The notes: generated by a model not told the origin, from the letters alone. DNA of 64,000 nucleotides from Myxosarcina sp. GI1 (GCF_000756305.1 NZ_JRFE01000025.1:87859-151858); one strand, 5' to 3'; positions 17,476 through 26,716 are shown, counted from the first letter of the stretch. Numbers and translations are program-made.

Positions 17476-18549
17476 ATGACCCAAACTATCGGTGTTGCCC
17501 AAAAATCTAAAACCCCTACCAAGCTAGCCATAGTTACGGCAATTATTTTTATTATTATGGCGATTTTGCCGTTTTTTATCGGTAATTTTCAAACTTCTTT
17601 ACTCTCTAAGCTATTACTATTCGGTACTCTAGCAGTATCTCTCGATCTGGTTTGGGGCTTTACGGGAATTCTAAGTTTTGCTCACGGGGTATTTTTTACC
17701 CTGGGTGGCTACGCTATGGCTTATTATCTCAAGCTAAATCTCTCTGCCGAGGCTAATACTTACGGCGTGGCGTTACCAGATTTTATGGTTTGGAATGGCT
17801 TGGAGAAACTACCCTGGTTTATCGCTCCCTTACAGTATTTTATCGTTGCCGCGATCGCTATGGTGGCAGTTCCTGCTATATTTGCTTATTTAATTGGTTG
17901 GTTTATTTTTCGCTCTAAAGTAAGCGGCGTTTACATTACAATTATTACCCTGGCGATTTCTTCAGCGTTAACTACCTTTTTTGTCAGTCAGCAAGCATAC
18001 ACGGGCGGTACCAACGGTATTACCGACGTTTCCGAACTGAGTATTTTTGGTGCCAATATTCCTTTAATTGGCTTGTATTGGATGATTCTCATTTTTACCA
18101 CTGCGGTGTTAATCGGTAGCTGGTGGTTGACTCAATCTAACTTTGGCTTAATTTTGCGATCGATTAAAGAAAACGAAAATCGGATTTCTTTTTTAGGCTA
18201 CGACGTTGCTAGCTTCAAAATTTTTATCTGGACGCTATCGGCAGGAATTGCAGGGATTACTGGGGGTTTATTCGTGCCTCTCAACAGATTTATTTCCCCC
18301 GTTTATTTAGCCGTAGCCTTTGGTACCCAGGTAGTTATTTGGGTAGCAATTGGCGGTAGGGGGACTCTAATTGGACCTTTAGTGGCGGCAATTTTATTGG
18401 GACAAATTCAAAATTCTGCCGAACAGGTTACTCAAGATTGGCAGTTAATTGTGGGAATACTGTTGTTGATCGTAGTGTTATTTATTCCCGATGGTCTGGT
18501 TGGCTCAATCGTTAACTTGTTCGATCGCAAGTCTGCTAGAGCAAAATAA
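17476..18549 (+). CDS. urtC: Urea ABC transporter permease UrtC
   Basis: A 357-residue membrane protein of the LivM family. The LivM landmarks are LVWGFTGILSFAHGVFFTLGGYAMA (split, around 58-82), a long central cluster of helices and the C-terminal IGGRGTLIGPLVAAILLG. It partners UrtB. ATG at 17476 follows a spacer that carries the palindromic repeat, and urtD starts 18 bases after its stop. Confidence 0.93.
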   Translation: MTQTIGVAQKSKTPTKLAIVTAIIFIIMAILPFFIGNFQTSLLSKLLLFGTLAVSLDLVWGFTGILSFAHGVFFTLGGYAMAYYLKLNLSAEANTYGVALPDFMVWNGLEKLPWFIAPLQYFIVAAIAMVAVPAIFAYLIGWFIFRSKVSGVYITIITLAISSALTTFFVSQQAYTGGTNGITDVSELSIFGANIPLIGLYWMILIFTTAVLIGSWWLTQSNFGLILRSIKENENRISFLGYDVASFKIFIWTLSAGIAGITGGLFVPLNRFISPVYLAVAFGTQVVIWVAIGGRGTLIGPLVAAILLGQIQNSAEQVTQDWQLIVGILLLIVVLFIPDGLVGSIVNLFDRKSARAK

Positions 18550-18567
18550 GCACAATAGGTACTAACT

Positions 18568-19323
18568 ATGAACTCTATTCTCTCGGTTAAAGATTTACAG
18601 GTAGTCTTTTCGGGTTTCAAAGCTCTAAAAGGTGTCAACTTAGAAGTAAGCGATCGCGAAATTGTCACGATTATCGGTCCTAACGGTGCTGGCAAAAGTA
18701 CTCTTCTCGATGCGATCGTCTCTAAATCTCCCGTCGCTGCGGGACACGTTTACTATCAGGGTAAAGACATCACTAATAAAACACCCTATGAAATTGCCCG
18801 TATGGGTATCGGTCGCAAATTTCAAAACCCCAACGTCTATAACGAATTGACCGTCTTTGAAAATATCCTACTGGCTCTCAAAGGCAGTCATGGTATTTTA
18901 TCCTCAATTACTGCCAAATTAACCAAAGCCAAAAAAGACCGCATTATCGATATTCTCGATCGCATCAGGTTACTAGAATATGCTGGAAACAAAGTCGGCT
19001 CTCTTTCTCACGGACAAAAACAGTGGATCGAAATTGGGATGACTATCGCTCAAGATCCTGCCGTGGTCTTATTAGACGAACCCACCGCAGGTATGACTCC
19101 CGAAGAAACTAGAGCTACAGGAGAAATTATTCGCGATATTGCCCATCATCATGCGGTTATCGTCATCGAACACGATATGGAATTTGTCAAACAAATTGCC
19201 GAACGTATTATCGTGCTGCATCAGGGAGCAAAATTAGCTGAAGGTACGGTAACGGAAATCCAAAACAACCCCGAAGTAATTAAAGTTTATTTAGGAAGAG
19301 AAAAAATCGATGTCGCTGCTTGA
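18568..19323 (+). CDS. urtD: Urea ABC transporter ATP-binding protein UrtD
   Basis: A 251-residue ABC ATPase of the LivG type. Walker A is GPNGAGKST (37-45), the signature is SLSHGQKQW and Walker B is VVLLDEPTAGM. It energises UrtBC with UrtE. The 3' end overlaps the urtE start by 14 bases, so the two are translationally coupled. Confidence 0.94.
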   Translation: MNSILSVKDLQVVFSGFKALKGVNLEVSDREIVTIIGPNGAGKSTLLDAIVSKSPVAAGHVYYQGKDITNKTPYEIARMGIGRKFQNPNVYNELTVFENILLALKGSHGILSSITAKLTKAKKDRIIDILDRIRLLEYAGNKVGSLSHGQKQWIEIGMTIAQDPAVVLLDEPTAGMTPEETRATGEIIRDIAHHHAVIVIEHDMEFVKQIAERIIVLHQGAKLAEGTVTEIQNNPEVIKVYLGREKIDVAA

Positions 19324-20011
19324 ACTTAAAAACGTTACTGCTGGCTACGGTCAAACACCTGTATTGTTCGATGTCAATATGATTGTCAATAAGGGTGATA
19401 TGGTTTGTTTGTTGGGTCGTAATGGTGTTGGTAAAACTACATTGTTACGTAGCATCATCGGACTAAACAAGTTGACTCAGGGTAGCCTGTTTTTTAAAGA
19501 CAAAAATATTGCTAAAGAACCTACTTATAAAAGAGCGCGTTACGGTATTGCCTATATTCCCCAGGGTAGAGAAATTATTCCCTATCTTTCGGTTTTAGAC
19601 AACCTAAAGTTAGGCTTTAGTGCTAGCGGTAAGAGCAGCAAGCGAATTCCTTCAGAGATCTTTGAATTTTTCCCCATGCTCAAAGAACATCTCAAGCGAC
19701 AGGGAGGTCTACTTAGCGGCGGACAACAGCAGCAACTAGCGATCGCCAGAGGACTGATGTGCAATCCCCAGGTGATGTTACTTGATGAGCCTACAGAGGG
19801 AATTCAGCCTTCAATCGTACAGGAAATTGAGGAAACTTTACTAAGAATTAACCGCGAAAAGGGCATTACCGTCATCGTCGTCGAACAGAAAATCGATTTT
19901 GCCCGTCAGTTAGCTCAAAAGTTCTTCATCATGGATAAAGGCGCAATTATGGCTAGGGGCGATACTAGCGAGCTAACCGATTCTTTAGTGCATAAGTACT
20001 TAACTGTTTAG
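19310..20011 (+). CDS. urtE: Urea ABC transporter ATP-binding protein UrtE
   Basis: A 233-residue ABC ATPase of the LivF type. Walker A is GRNGVGKTT (36-44), the signature is LLSGGQQQQLAIARG and Walker B is VMLLDEPTEGIQPS. Last gene of the urt operon. Its TAG stop (20009-20011) lies inside a 10-base direct repeat that flanks an inserted MITE-like element, so the transcript 3' region was rebuilt by that insertion. Confidence 0.94.
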   Translation: MSLLELKNVTAGYGQTPVLFDVNMIVNKGDMVCLLGRNGVGKTTLLRSIIGLNKLTQGSLFFKDKNIAKEPTYKRARYGIAYIPQGREIIPYLSVLDNLKLGFSASGKSSKRIPSEIFEFFPMLKEHLKRQGGLLSGGQQQQLAIARGLMCNPQVMLLDEPTEGIQPSIVQEIEETLLRINREKGITVIVVEQKIDFARQLAQKFFIMDKGAIMARGDTSELTDSLVHKYLTV

Positions 20012-20013
20012 CT

Positions 20014-20168
20014 CAATACTTCTTGGATAAGCAAATTAATCGAGATTGTTAGTAAAGAAAAGGTGTACGGTAAAACGAATAAAGAATATACTTAATACCT
20101 TTACCCCTTACCTTTTTCCTTTTCCCATTCTTCATAAATCGAATTGAATCGTCAAATAAGAAGTATTG
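20014..20168. mobile_element. 155-bp MITE-like element with TIRs and 10-bp target duplication
   Basis: The segment begins CAATACTTCTT (20014-20024) and ends AAGAAGTATTG (20158-20168), perfect 11-bp terminal inverted repeats. It is flanked on both sides by the identical decamer CTGTTTAGCT (20004-20013 and 20169-20178), as expected for a target-site duplication. The left decamer contains the urtE stop codon. The interior is AT-rich without a coding frame, so it is non-autonomous. A 10-bp duplication fits several DDE transposase groups; the parent IS is not in the window. Confidence 0.8.
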
Positions 20169-20185
20169 CTGTTTAGCTAAAATAC

Positions 20186-21373
20186 CTACGAATATTGCGA
20201 AGGAGTGGGAAAAATATCATTGAGCAACCAGTTACCAACATCGCGAAGTTTGTAATCTACAGGATCGTGGAGAGTAAAGGTACGTAAATCGCGCCAGTAG
20301 CGATCGAATCCATAACGCTCCGCAGTAGCTCTAGCTCCCGTAACTTCAAAGATACGATTAGTTACCTCTAAACCTGCTTTAGCGGCAAAAGCTTTAGCAG
20401 CAGAAACGGCGATCGCAATTTCCCCTCTTTCCTCAAAAGTCAATTTAATGCTTTTTTGCCATCCGCGATCGATTTTTTGTGCCGCTCGTTCGGCTAGTGC
20501 GATCGCCGCCTGAAGTTCCGTCCACAACTCTCCATAGTGATGTAGGATAAAAGGATCGTTAGCAGCTTTATCGACTCCAGAACTCATCCAAGGACGGGTA
20601 TTAGTTAAAGTATATTTTCTAGCCGCTTCTAAAGCACCTTCAGCAATACCCAGATAAACAAAAGTCTTAGAAAGCTGCGCTACCAAAAAAATTAGCGTTG
20701 GGAAGGCACTTTCTGGTGCTAGTGGCGGACCTAAGATCTCTTCTGGAGCGACACTGACATTATTAAACGTATAGCTACCACTAACGGTTCTTCGCTGTCC
20801 CATATTGTGCCAATCATAATTGTAGGTAGTACCCGTTCTGTCTTTGGGCAGCACAAATATAATCGGAGCTTCAACACCTTCTCGGATGGCAGCAATGACG
20901 TTAAGATCGCCTATCGCTACTCCCGTACCAAAACTTTTAATCCCGTTAACTAGATAGTTATTGCCATCGGGAGTAATCTTGAGACGAGCATCTCGACCAT
21001 TAAGGGCATTAGCCCAAAACAAATTTTGTTCGCTAGTAAGTCGATAGAACTTTTCTGCTTGTCCTGCTCTACCAATTACCTCTCCCAAAACAGCTAACGT
21101 AACGTGATTGGTATAAAGTTGCCCTAAAGAACCATCCGCTTTGGACAGGGTTTGAACAACTTTGTATGTTTCCGTCCACGTTGCACCAATGCCACCATAC
21201 TCTTGAGGAACTGAAAGCAACAGCAGTCCCGATTTTTTTAATAGCTCGATTTCCTCTTGAGGAATTCCACCCAGGCGATCGCGCTCTAAAGCATTAACAG
21301 CTAGGGCTTGAGAAACTTCGGCAGCAATAGTTTGATAGTCTAAATTTTTTTTTGATTCTAATACTCGTACCAT
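20186..21373 (-). CDS. SfnB/DszC-like flavin-dependent monooxygenase (acyl-CoA dehydrogenase fold)
   Basis: A 395-residue protein with the acyl-CoA dehydrogenase fold, but of the DszC/SfnB branch: RDRLGGIPQEEIELLKKSGL and VPQEYGGIGATWTET near the N-terminus, FWANALNG in the middle and TLHDPVDYKLRDVGNW at the C-terminus, in place of the usual catalytic glutamate motif. Members use reduced flavin to oxygenate sulfur or nitrogen compounds, for example in sulfur scavenging. No reductase is adjacent. Convergent with urtE. Confidence 0.8.
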   Translation of the reverse strand: MVRVLESKKNLDYQTIAAEVSQALAVNALERDRLGGIPQEEIELLKKSGLLLLSVPQEYGGIGATWTETYKVVQTLSKADGSLGQLYTNHVTLAVLGEVIGRAGQAEKFYRLTSEQNLFWANALNGRDARLKITPDGNNYLVNGIKSFGTGVAIGDLNVIAAIREGVEAPIIFVLPKDRTGTTYNYDWHNMGQRRTVSGSYTFNNVSVAPEEILGPPLAPESAFPTLIFLVAQLSKTFVYLGIAEGALEAARKYTLTNTRPWMSSGVDKAANDPFILHHYGELWTELQAAIALAERAAQKIDRGWQKSIKLTFEERGEIAIAVSAAKAFAAKAGLEVTNRIFEVTGARATAERYGFDRYWRDLRTFTLHDPVDYKLRDVGNWLLNDIFPTPSQYS

Positions 21374-21569
21374 AATTAATTTTGCCTATACAGATCGACT
21401 TGACTTGTAATTTATGCGGCGAGCGAGAACAAGTCGGGATGCAATCGAGAATAAATCGGGACAACGTCTAAAAATAAGCCCAAAAGCTTAGTTTTAGGAC
21501 TTATTTTTTTTATTAAAATTAAATATTATTTATTCAAATGCTGAAAAATCACGCTGTTATTAATACAGA

Positions 21570-22724
21570 TTAAACAGTAACTTCAGCTAAAATATCTTTT
21601 GCTAACTGTTGCAGATATTTTTCTCTTGCCAGCATTGCCGAGGTGGGTTTGAGATCGAAAGTAGCAATCATATCTCGCCAGCGGTACATCCAGTCATGTT
21701 TGAGCAGAGAATTAGCTACATTTTGACGGCGAATTTTATCCAGTCGTTCGGGCTGGCGATCGAGCTCGGCAAGCGCATCTACAATGTCGCGCTCAGAAAG
21801 ATCGACTCTAACTATGGCATCTTCCCAGTCAAAATAACGGGGAAAAGCCTCTCCAGCAGGTGGCATTCCTACCATTACCGTTCCTGCTGCCGCACCTTCA
21901 AAAAAACGATAGCCAATTTCTTGAGTCCCTCCAGTTTCCTGGCTAGAGTTAAATTTAGCGTAGTAAGTAATGTTATAGCGGCTTCTTTTAAACAGACTTA
22001 TTAACTTAGCCCGATGTTCTTGAGAATGTTCGATAAATAGCTGCTGTTTTTTAACCGTGTCGTAGTAGTAAAAAAAGTTGTTTTCCCGTGAATGCCGATA
22101 TAAAGAAGCATGTATTTGTGGCGATCGCCTGCCGACATAACAAACATCGATCGCCCTTTGGGGAGGATTTGGATATGGTGAAAATGCCAGAGTGTCTACA
22201 GCAGGAGGCACATAGGTTACGGGACGAGCGATAAGTTTACTCAGTTGCCTGGTTAAGTGAGTAACCCCCAGAAAAATACGATCGAAGTTTTGCCAGGGTT
22301 CTTTAAGTAATCGCCAGTTGTTTAAATCTGGCTGCCACATCTCGGCAATATAACAAGCAGAATAACGACATTTTTCTCGCCAATTGGCGATCGCATCTAG
22401 TAAGTGCATTTGCCAGGGGTTATCGAGAACGGCAAACAAAAGATCGTATTCTCGGTTTAAAGTTAGCTCTTTAGGAAAAGGCGCGATCGCTCCAGCCCAA
22501 CGATCCGAAACACTCAGATATTTAGTCGTACGATAAATTTTTCTCGGTAAAGCAAATTCTCTCACGGGTGCATACAAATCTGCCCCTTCTAGTTCGACCA
22601 GCAAATCTTCAAGCTCGTAAATACAGCAGTTAGCTGCCTGAAAGCGAAAACCGCGAACTGAAACTACTAAAATGCGCGATTTGCGATTGGGATTTAAAGA
22701 GAAATTAACCGACATACTAAGCAA
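21570..22724 (-). CDS. Glycosyltransferase (GT-B fold, CgeB-like C-terminal domain)
   Basis: A 384-residue GT-B type protein. The C-terminal domain carries the donor-binding pattern GYRFFEGAAAGTVMVGMPP, as in CgeB-like glycosyltransferases, and the N-terminal Rossmann half starts SRILVVSVRGFRFQ. The acceptor and donor are unknown. There is no signal peptide or membrane helix. The second Met (22715) may be the true start. It stands next to the nucleotide-sugar cluster (divergent), which suggests surface glycan work. Confidence 0.78.
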   Translation of the reverse strand: MLSMSVNFSLNPNRKSRILVVSVRGFRFQAANCCIYELEDLLVELEGADLYAPVREFALPRKIYRTTKYLSVSDRWAGAIAPFPKELTLNREYDLLFAVLDNPWQMHLLDAIANWREKCRYSACYIAEMWQPDLNNWRLLKEPWQNFDRIFLGVTHLTRQLSKLIARPVTYVPPAVDTLAFSPYPNPPQRAIDVCYVGRRSPQIHASLYRHSRENNFFYYYDTVKKQQLFIEHSQEHRAKLISLFKRSRYNITYYAKFNSSQETGGTQEIGYRFFEGAAAGTVMVGMPPAGEAFPRYFDWEDAIVRVDLSERDIVDALAELDRQPERLDKIRRQNVANSLLKHDWMYRWRDMIATFDLKPTSAMLAREKYLQQLAKDILAEVTV

Positions 22725-23340
22725 ACTCGATCGAAAAGTGACGACAGCTATTTTAATTTGGCTTTTTCAAAAAAGAAAAAATGATGTTTTTAGTTATACT
22801 AATACGCTAACACCTATTTAATTAGCATTAAATTATATATAACTTTAGTAAGCAAGCTTTAAAGCGACAGTTTGCAATTGCTAATAAAAAAATATTTCCA
22901 TCCAAGTCAGAGGACGTATACTATACACTAATCGTGTTAGCGAATGCTAAAAACATATAAAAAGCAATAAACTCACACTAGTGCCAGTATAAGAGTTGGC
23001 ACTCTTGCTTCCGCCTACTTCCACTAATTATTATAGTAATATTTGACTTTTTTTTGGCAAAGTTAAAACAATTGATAAAAATTCAAGAGGTCGCTTTACA
23101 TTTTTTTTAAAGTTTGTAAAAAAAATAATTATCTTTATAGTGCAAAATAGACATTTATTTGTGCTTACATTGTCTCTTTTGACAAGCATTGTATTCGACA
23201 AACACAGGCGAATTTGCTTCATTAAATCTTTAAATTAGAAACTATCTTTAATAACTACAATATATAAAGTACTGATGAATTTTTGACAATTTGTCAGTAA
23301 AATTACTCAAGCTATTAATGCTCCTGAGGGAAGGAAAATT
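22725..23340. other. 616-base AT-rich spacer upstream of the sugar cluster
   Basis: No gene is supported here. It contains a fold-back segment (22784-22956) and a separate inverted repeat AGTGCCA/TGGCACT (22980-23003). A good ribosome binding site, GAGGGAAGG, stands just before rfbF. The promoter of the rfbF cluster must lie here, but I cannot place it. Confidence 0.55.
22784..22956. repeat. Imperfect fold-back element with paired terminal repeats
   Basis: Outer arms ATGTTTTTAG (22784-22793) and CTAAAAACAT (22947-22956) are perfectly complementary. Inner arms CGCTAACAC (22805-22813) and GTGTTAGCG (22934-22942) are too. The 173-base segment is non-coding. No clear target duplication flanks it, so it may be an old MITE relic or a structured regulatory region. 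Confidence 0.45.
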
Positions 23341-24195
23341 ATGAAAGTAGCTATTCTTGCTGGTGGTTTGGGAACTCGTATTGCTGAAGAAACAGAAAAT
23401 AAACCCAAACCAATGGTAGAAATTGGCGGTCAGCCAATTCTGTGGCACATTATGATGCATTACTATCAATATGGTTTTCAAGATTTTTGTATTGCTTTGG
23501 GCTATAAAGGTGCGGTAATTAAAAAATACATGGTAGATTATTGCGCCCTCAACAGTAACCTGACAGTAGGATTGCGTAACGGCAAAGTCAAAACTCATGG
23601 CGGTTATCAACTAGATTGGACGGTAGATTTAATAGATACGGGAGCGATGACTAATACGGGCGGAAGAATTAAGCGTCTAGCTCCTTATCTGGGCAATGAA
23701 ACTTTTATGCTGACTTGGGGTGACGGAGTTTCCGATATTAATCTGCATGAATTGCTGGCTTTCCACCGCGCTCATGGTAAGTTAGCCACCCTAACTGCTG
23801 TTCGCCCTCCAGCACGCTTCGGACACCTGGAACTTGACGGCGAACAAATCGTCGAATTTTCGGAGAAGCCTCAAACTAAAGAAGGTTGGATTAATGGTGC
23901 TTTTTTCGTGCTAGAACCTGAAGTTTTCGACTACATCGACGACGATGAAACTCAATGGGAAAAACAACCTCTAGAAAGATTAGCTAGAGATGGTCAATTG
24001 ATGGCATACAAGCATAATTCTTTCTGGCAATGTATGGATACCTTGCGAGACAAAAAACGTTTGGAAGCTTTATGGGCGAGCGGCAAAGCACCTTGGAAAA
24101 CATGGGAGGATAGCAAATATGAAGGTACTATTAACTGGACACAAGGGTTACATCGGCACGATTCTGGTGCCAATGTTGATGGACAGAAAGTATGA
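23341..24195 (+). CDS. rfbF: Glucose-1-phosphate cytidylyltransferase
   Basis: RfbF makes CDP-glucose from CTP and glucose 1-phosphate, the entry to CDP-dideoxy- and branched sugars. The nucleotidyltransferase signature GGLGTR (8-13) and KPKP (21-24) open the protein, with the metal-binding TWGDGVSDIN in the middle. At 284 residues it is about 27 longer than usual (257): after the normal C-terminal GKAPWKTW the frame runs on through the start of the next gene, a 77-base overlap. A GAGGGAAGG ribosome binding site precedes the ATG. Confidence 0.93.
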   Translation: MKVAILAGGLGTRIAEETENKPKPMVEIGGQPILWHIMMHYYQYGFQDFCIALGYKGAVIKKYMVDYCALNSNLTVGLRNGKVKTHGGYQLDWTVDLIDTGAMTNTGGRIKRLAPYLGNETFMLTWGDGVSDINLHELLAFHRAHGKLATLTAVRPPARFGHLELDGEQIVEFSEKPQTKEGWINGAFFVLEPEVFDYIDDDETQWEKQPLERLARDGQLMAYKHNSFWQCMDTLRDKKRLEALWASGKAPWKTWEDSKYEGTINWTQGLHRHDSGANVDGQKV

Positions 24196-25162
24196 GGTTG
24201 TCGGTTTAGATAGCGACCTTTACGAGCGCAGCACTTTTGGTGAGGGAATTAAAGATATTCCCGAATTGAAAAAAGACATTAGAGATATCGAACTTGACGA
24301 TCTAACAGGGTTTGAAGCGATACTGCATTTAGCAGGGCTGTCTAACGATCCTTTAGGAAATCTCAATGCCCAATTAACTCACGAAATCAACCATCAAGCT
24401 TCGGTAAGATTGGCACAACTAGCAAAACAAGCGGGTGTTAGCCGCTTTATTTTTTCTTCTTCTTGCAGCAATTATGGTGCGGGTGGCGCAGACTGGCTTG
24501 ACGAAAATTCTGAGTTTAATCCCGTTACTCCCTATGGTGTTTCCAAAGTCAATGTAGAACGAGATGTCAGCCAGCTAGCTGACGATAATTTCAGTCCTAC
24601 TTTTCTGCGTAATGCAACTGCCTTTGGAGTTTCGCCTCGACTGCGTTTCGATTTAGTACTCAACAATTTAGTTGCCTGGGCTTTTACTAAAGGTTTGGTA
24701 TATATTAAGAGCGATGGTACCCCCTGGCGACCGATCGTACATATAGAAGACATATCTAGAGCTTTTATTGCTGCTCTTGAAGCACCACGAGAACTGATTC
24801 ACAATGAAGCTTTTAATGTGGGACGCAATGAAGATAATTATCAGATTCGGGAGTTAGCCGAAATTGTTAGAAATACAGTTTCTAACTGCCGTGTAGAATA
24901 TGCCCCTAATGCAGGACCAGATAAACGCTGTTATCGAGTTGACTGTAGCAAAATCGCCGATACTTTAAACTTTCAACCTCAATGGGATGCTCGAAAAGGA
25001 GCAGAAGAGCTATATCAAGCGTATAAACGTGTCGGTTTGAGTTTGGAAGAGTTTGAAGGTTTTAAGTATCAAAGAATCGCACATATTAAATATTTAATTG
25101 GTAGTGGTCTACTAGATAACAATTTACGCTGGCAACACGAAACTTTAACTACGATTGCTTAA
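24119..25162 (+). CDS. NAD-dependent epimerase/dehydratase (extended SDR)
   Basis: A 347-residue extended short-chain dehydrogenase acting on nucleotide sugars. NAD-binding GHKGYIG (7-13), the SSS triad serine region (113-115) and the catalytic YGVSK (Tyr139, Lys143) are present. ATG 24119 is supported by a strong GGAGG nine bases upstream, inside the rfbF frame. It might be the dehydratase or an epimerase/reductase acting on CDP-sugars; it is not clearly RfbG. It is followed by two C-methyltransferases. Confidence 0.85.
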   Translation: MKVLLTGHKGYIGTILVPMLMDRKYEVVGLDSDLYERSTFGEGIKDIPELKKDIRDIELDDLTGFEAILHLAGLSNDPLGNLNAQLTHEINHQASVRLAQLAKQAGVSRFIFSSSCSNYGAGGADWLDENSEFNPVTPYGVSKVNVERDVSQLADDNFSPTFLRNATAFGVSPRLRFDLVLNNLVAWAFTKGLVYIKSDGTPWRPIVHIEDISRAFIAALEAPRELIHNEAFNVGRNEDNYQIRELAEIVRNTVSNCRVEYAPNAGPDKRCYRVDCSKIADTLNFQPQWDARKGAEELYQAYKRVGLSLEEFEGFKYQRIAHIKYLIGSGLLDNNLRWQHETLTTIA

Positions 25163-25165
25163 ATA

Positions 25166-25221
25166 CAGCCAAGTAGGCTGGTTAAAATATATCTATTTAT
25201 ATCTATTAATTTCAGCCTACT
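25166..25221 (+). promoter_or_regulatory. Mutually exclusive hairpins in the SDR-methyltransferase spacer
   Basis: CAGCC (25166-25170) pairs with GGCTG (25176-25180) over a 5-base loop. The same GGCTG belongs to AGTAGGCTG (25172-25180), which pairs perfectly with CAGCCTACT (25213-25221). The two structures exclude each other, an arrangement seen in attenuators. There is no clear T-run, so this is only a candidate. Confidence 0.35.
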
Positions 25222-25263
25222 CAAACCGTACCTGGCTATTTTATAACTTGTAAACAAAATACT

Positions 25264-26496
25264 ATGAATAGCGATCGCGCTACCTGTCTTTCCTGCGGAT
25301 ATGCAGCATTAGAAAATATTATTTCCTTTGGGTATACTCCTCTAGCAGACAATTTACTTACTCAAGAACAACTGAGTTTGCCAGAATATACCGCTCCCCT
25401 AGATCTAGCTTTTTGTCCTAACTGTTCGCTGGTACAAATTACTGAAATAGTGCCGCCAGAGATTCTGTTCGGGCAAGATTATCCTTATTTCTCTTCTGTT
25501 TCCGCCTCTTTGCTAGAGCATTTTGGCAACAGTGCGCGAAATCTAATTGAAACTAGAAAGTTAGACCATAACAGCTTGGTTGTCGAAGCAGCTAGTAACG
25601 ATGGCTATATGCTACAAAACTTTAGCGATCGCGGCATTCGGGTATTGGGGATCGATCCCGCTCCCGAACCAGTAAAAGTGGCTCTGGATAAAGGAATTGA
25701 TACTCTATGTACTTTTTTTGGTAAAGATTTAGCACTCAAACTCAAAACCGAGGGCAAGCAAGCAGATCTATTTTTAGCTAATAATGTTTTGGCTCACGTA
25801 CCAGACCTTAACGGTTTTGTAGCAGGAATTGCTATTTTACTCAAAGATAGTGGCGTAGCAGTAATTGAAGCTCCTTACGTGGTCGATCTAGTTCGGCATT
25901 GTGAGTTTGATACTATCTATCACCAGCACTTATGCTACTTTTCGGTTACAGCTTTAGACAAATTATTTCGCCGTCATTCACTATATCTCAATCGGATTGA
26001 GAGAACTAAAATTCATGGTGGTTCTTTGCGGTTGTATATCGAACCCAAAGCTGCGATGGAAGATTCGGTTGAGTCTTTACTAGCAGAAGAACAAGAACTA
26101 GGAGTCAATCGCCTCGATTACTATCTTAATTTTGCTGAGATGGTTACGGCATTCAAATATTCTCTACTCGAAATTCTTTGGAACTTTAAAAAACAAGGGA
26201 AGAGAATAGTCGGCTACGGTGCTGCTGCCAAGGCAACTACTATGTTGAGTTATCTGGGAATTAATAAAGTTATTCTCGATTATGTTGTAGATTTAAACAA
26301 GTTTAAGCACGGTCGCTATATGGGAGTCAATCATTTACCCATTTTTCCGCCGTCCAAACTTTTAGAAGATAAGCCAGATTATGTTTTGATCCTGGCTTGG
26401 AATTTTGCCGATGAAATTATCAAACAGCAAGAAGAGTTTCGTAGCAATGGCGGTAAGTTTATCGTTCCAATTCCTACTCCTAAAATTATTGAATAA
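25264..26496 (+). CDS. SAM-dependent C-methyltransferase (zinc-binding, TylC3/NovU type)
   Basis: A 410-residue three-part sugar C-methyltransferase: an N-terminal zinc-binding domain (Cys8/Cys11 and Cys51/Cys54), a central Rossmann SAM domain ([12 protein letters not shown] from about 103) with the conserved [14 protein letters not shown], and a C-terminal C-methyltransferase domain ([13 protein letters not shown]). Enzymes of this type methylate a carbon of keto-sugars in antibiotic or surface sugars. In this cluster the likely substrate is the keto intermediate made from CDP-glucose. Confidence 0.87.
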   Translation: MNSDRATCLSCGYAALENIISFGYTPLADNLLTQEQLSLPEYTAPLDLAFCPNCSLVQITEIVPPEILFGQDYPYFSSVSASLLEHFGNSARNLIETRKLDHNSLVVEAASNDGYMLQNFSDRGIRVLGIDPAPEPVKVALDKGIDTLCTFFGKDLALKLKTEGKQADLFLANNVLAHVPDLNGFVAGIAILLKDSGVAVIEAPYVVDLVRHCEFDTIYHQHLCYFSVTALDKLFRRHSLYLNRIERTKIHGGSLRLYIEPKAAMEDSVESLLAEEQELGVNRLDYYLNFAEMVTAFKYSLLEILWNFKKQGKRIVGYGAAAKATTMLSYLGINKVILDYVVDLNKFKHGRYMGVNHLPIFPPSKLLEDKPDYVLILAWNFADEIIKQQEEFRSNGGKFIVPIPTPKIIE

Positions 26497-26645
26497 AATT
26501 TATAGCGTTTCTCATATTTGTAAGGTACAAATCTATACTGAGATCAGATCGCTCAAACCCCAGTGTCTGTAAAGAATGAGGTATATCTCATCCAAATGAA
26601 AATTGCTGTCCCTTACCAGTTTAAGAACCTCTATATATATTTTTG

Positions 26646-26668
26646 GTAGTCAGGTTTTTCCTGGCTAC
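26646..26668 (+). promoter_or_regulatory. Hairpin in the spacer before the second methyltransferase
   Basis: GTAGTCAGG and CCTGGCTAC form a 9-bp stem with one T-G pair around five T residues. Another small hairpin (ATTTGTA/TACAAAT, 26516-26532) lies upstream in the same 220-base spacer. Possible terminator or leader structure between two same-direction genes. Confidence 0.4.
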
Positions 26669-26716
26669 TCCAAATTAAGATTGTAAGCTTTTATAAATAT
26701 TCAATTTAATCCCATC

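Noticed and set aside
22980..23003. AGTGCCA-N10-TGGCACT inverted repeat resembling a heat-shock CIRCE operator
   Set aside because: CIRCE is TTAGCACTC-N9-GAGTGCTAA; the bases and orientation do not match, and no chaperone gene follows.
23248..23610. 120-codon minus-strand frame over the rfbF start
   Set aside because: Overlaps the conserved N-terminus of RfbF in antisense; no homology features.
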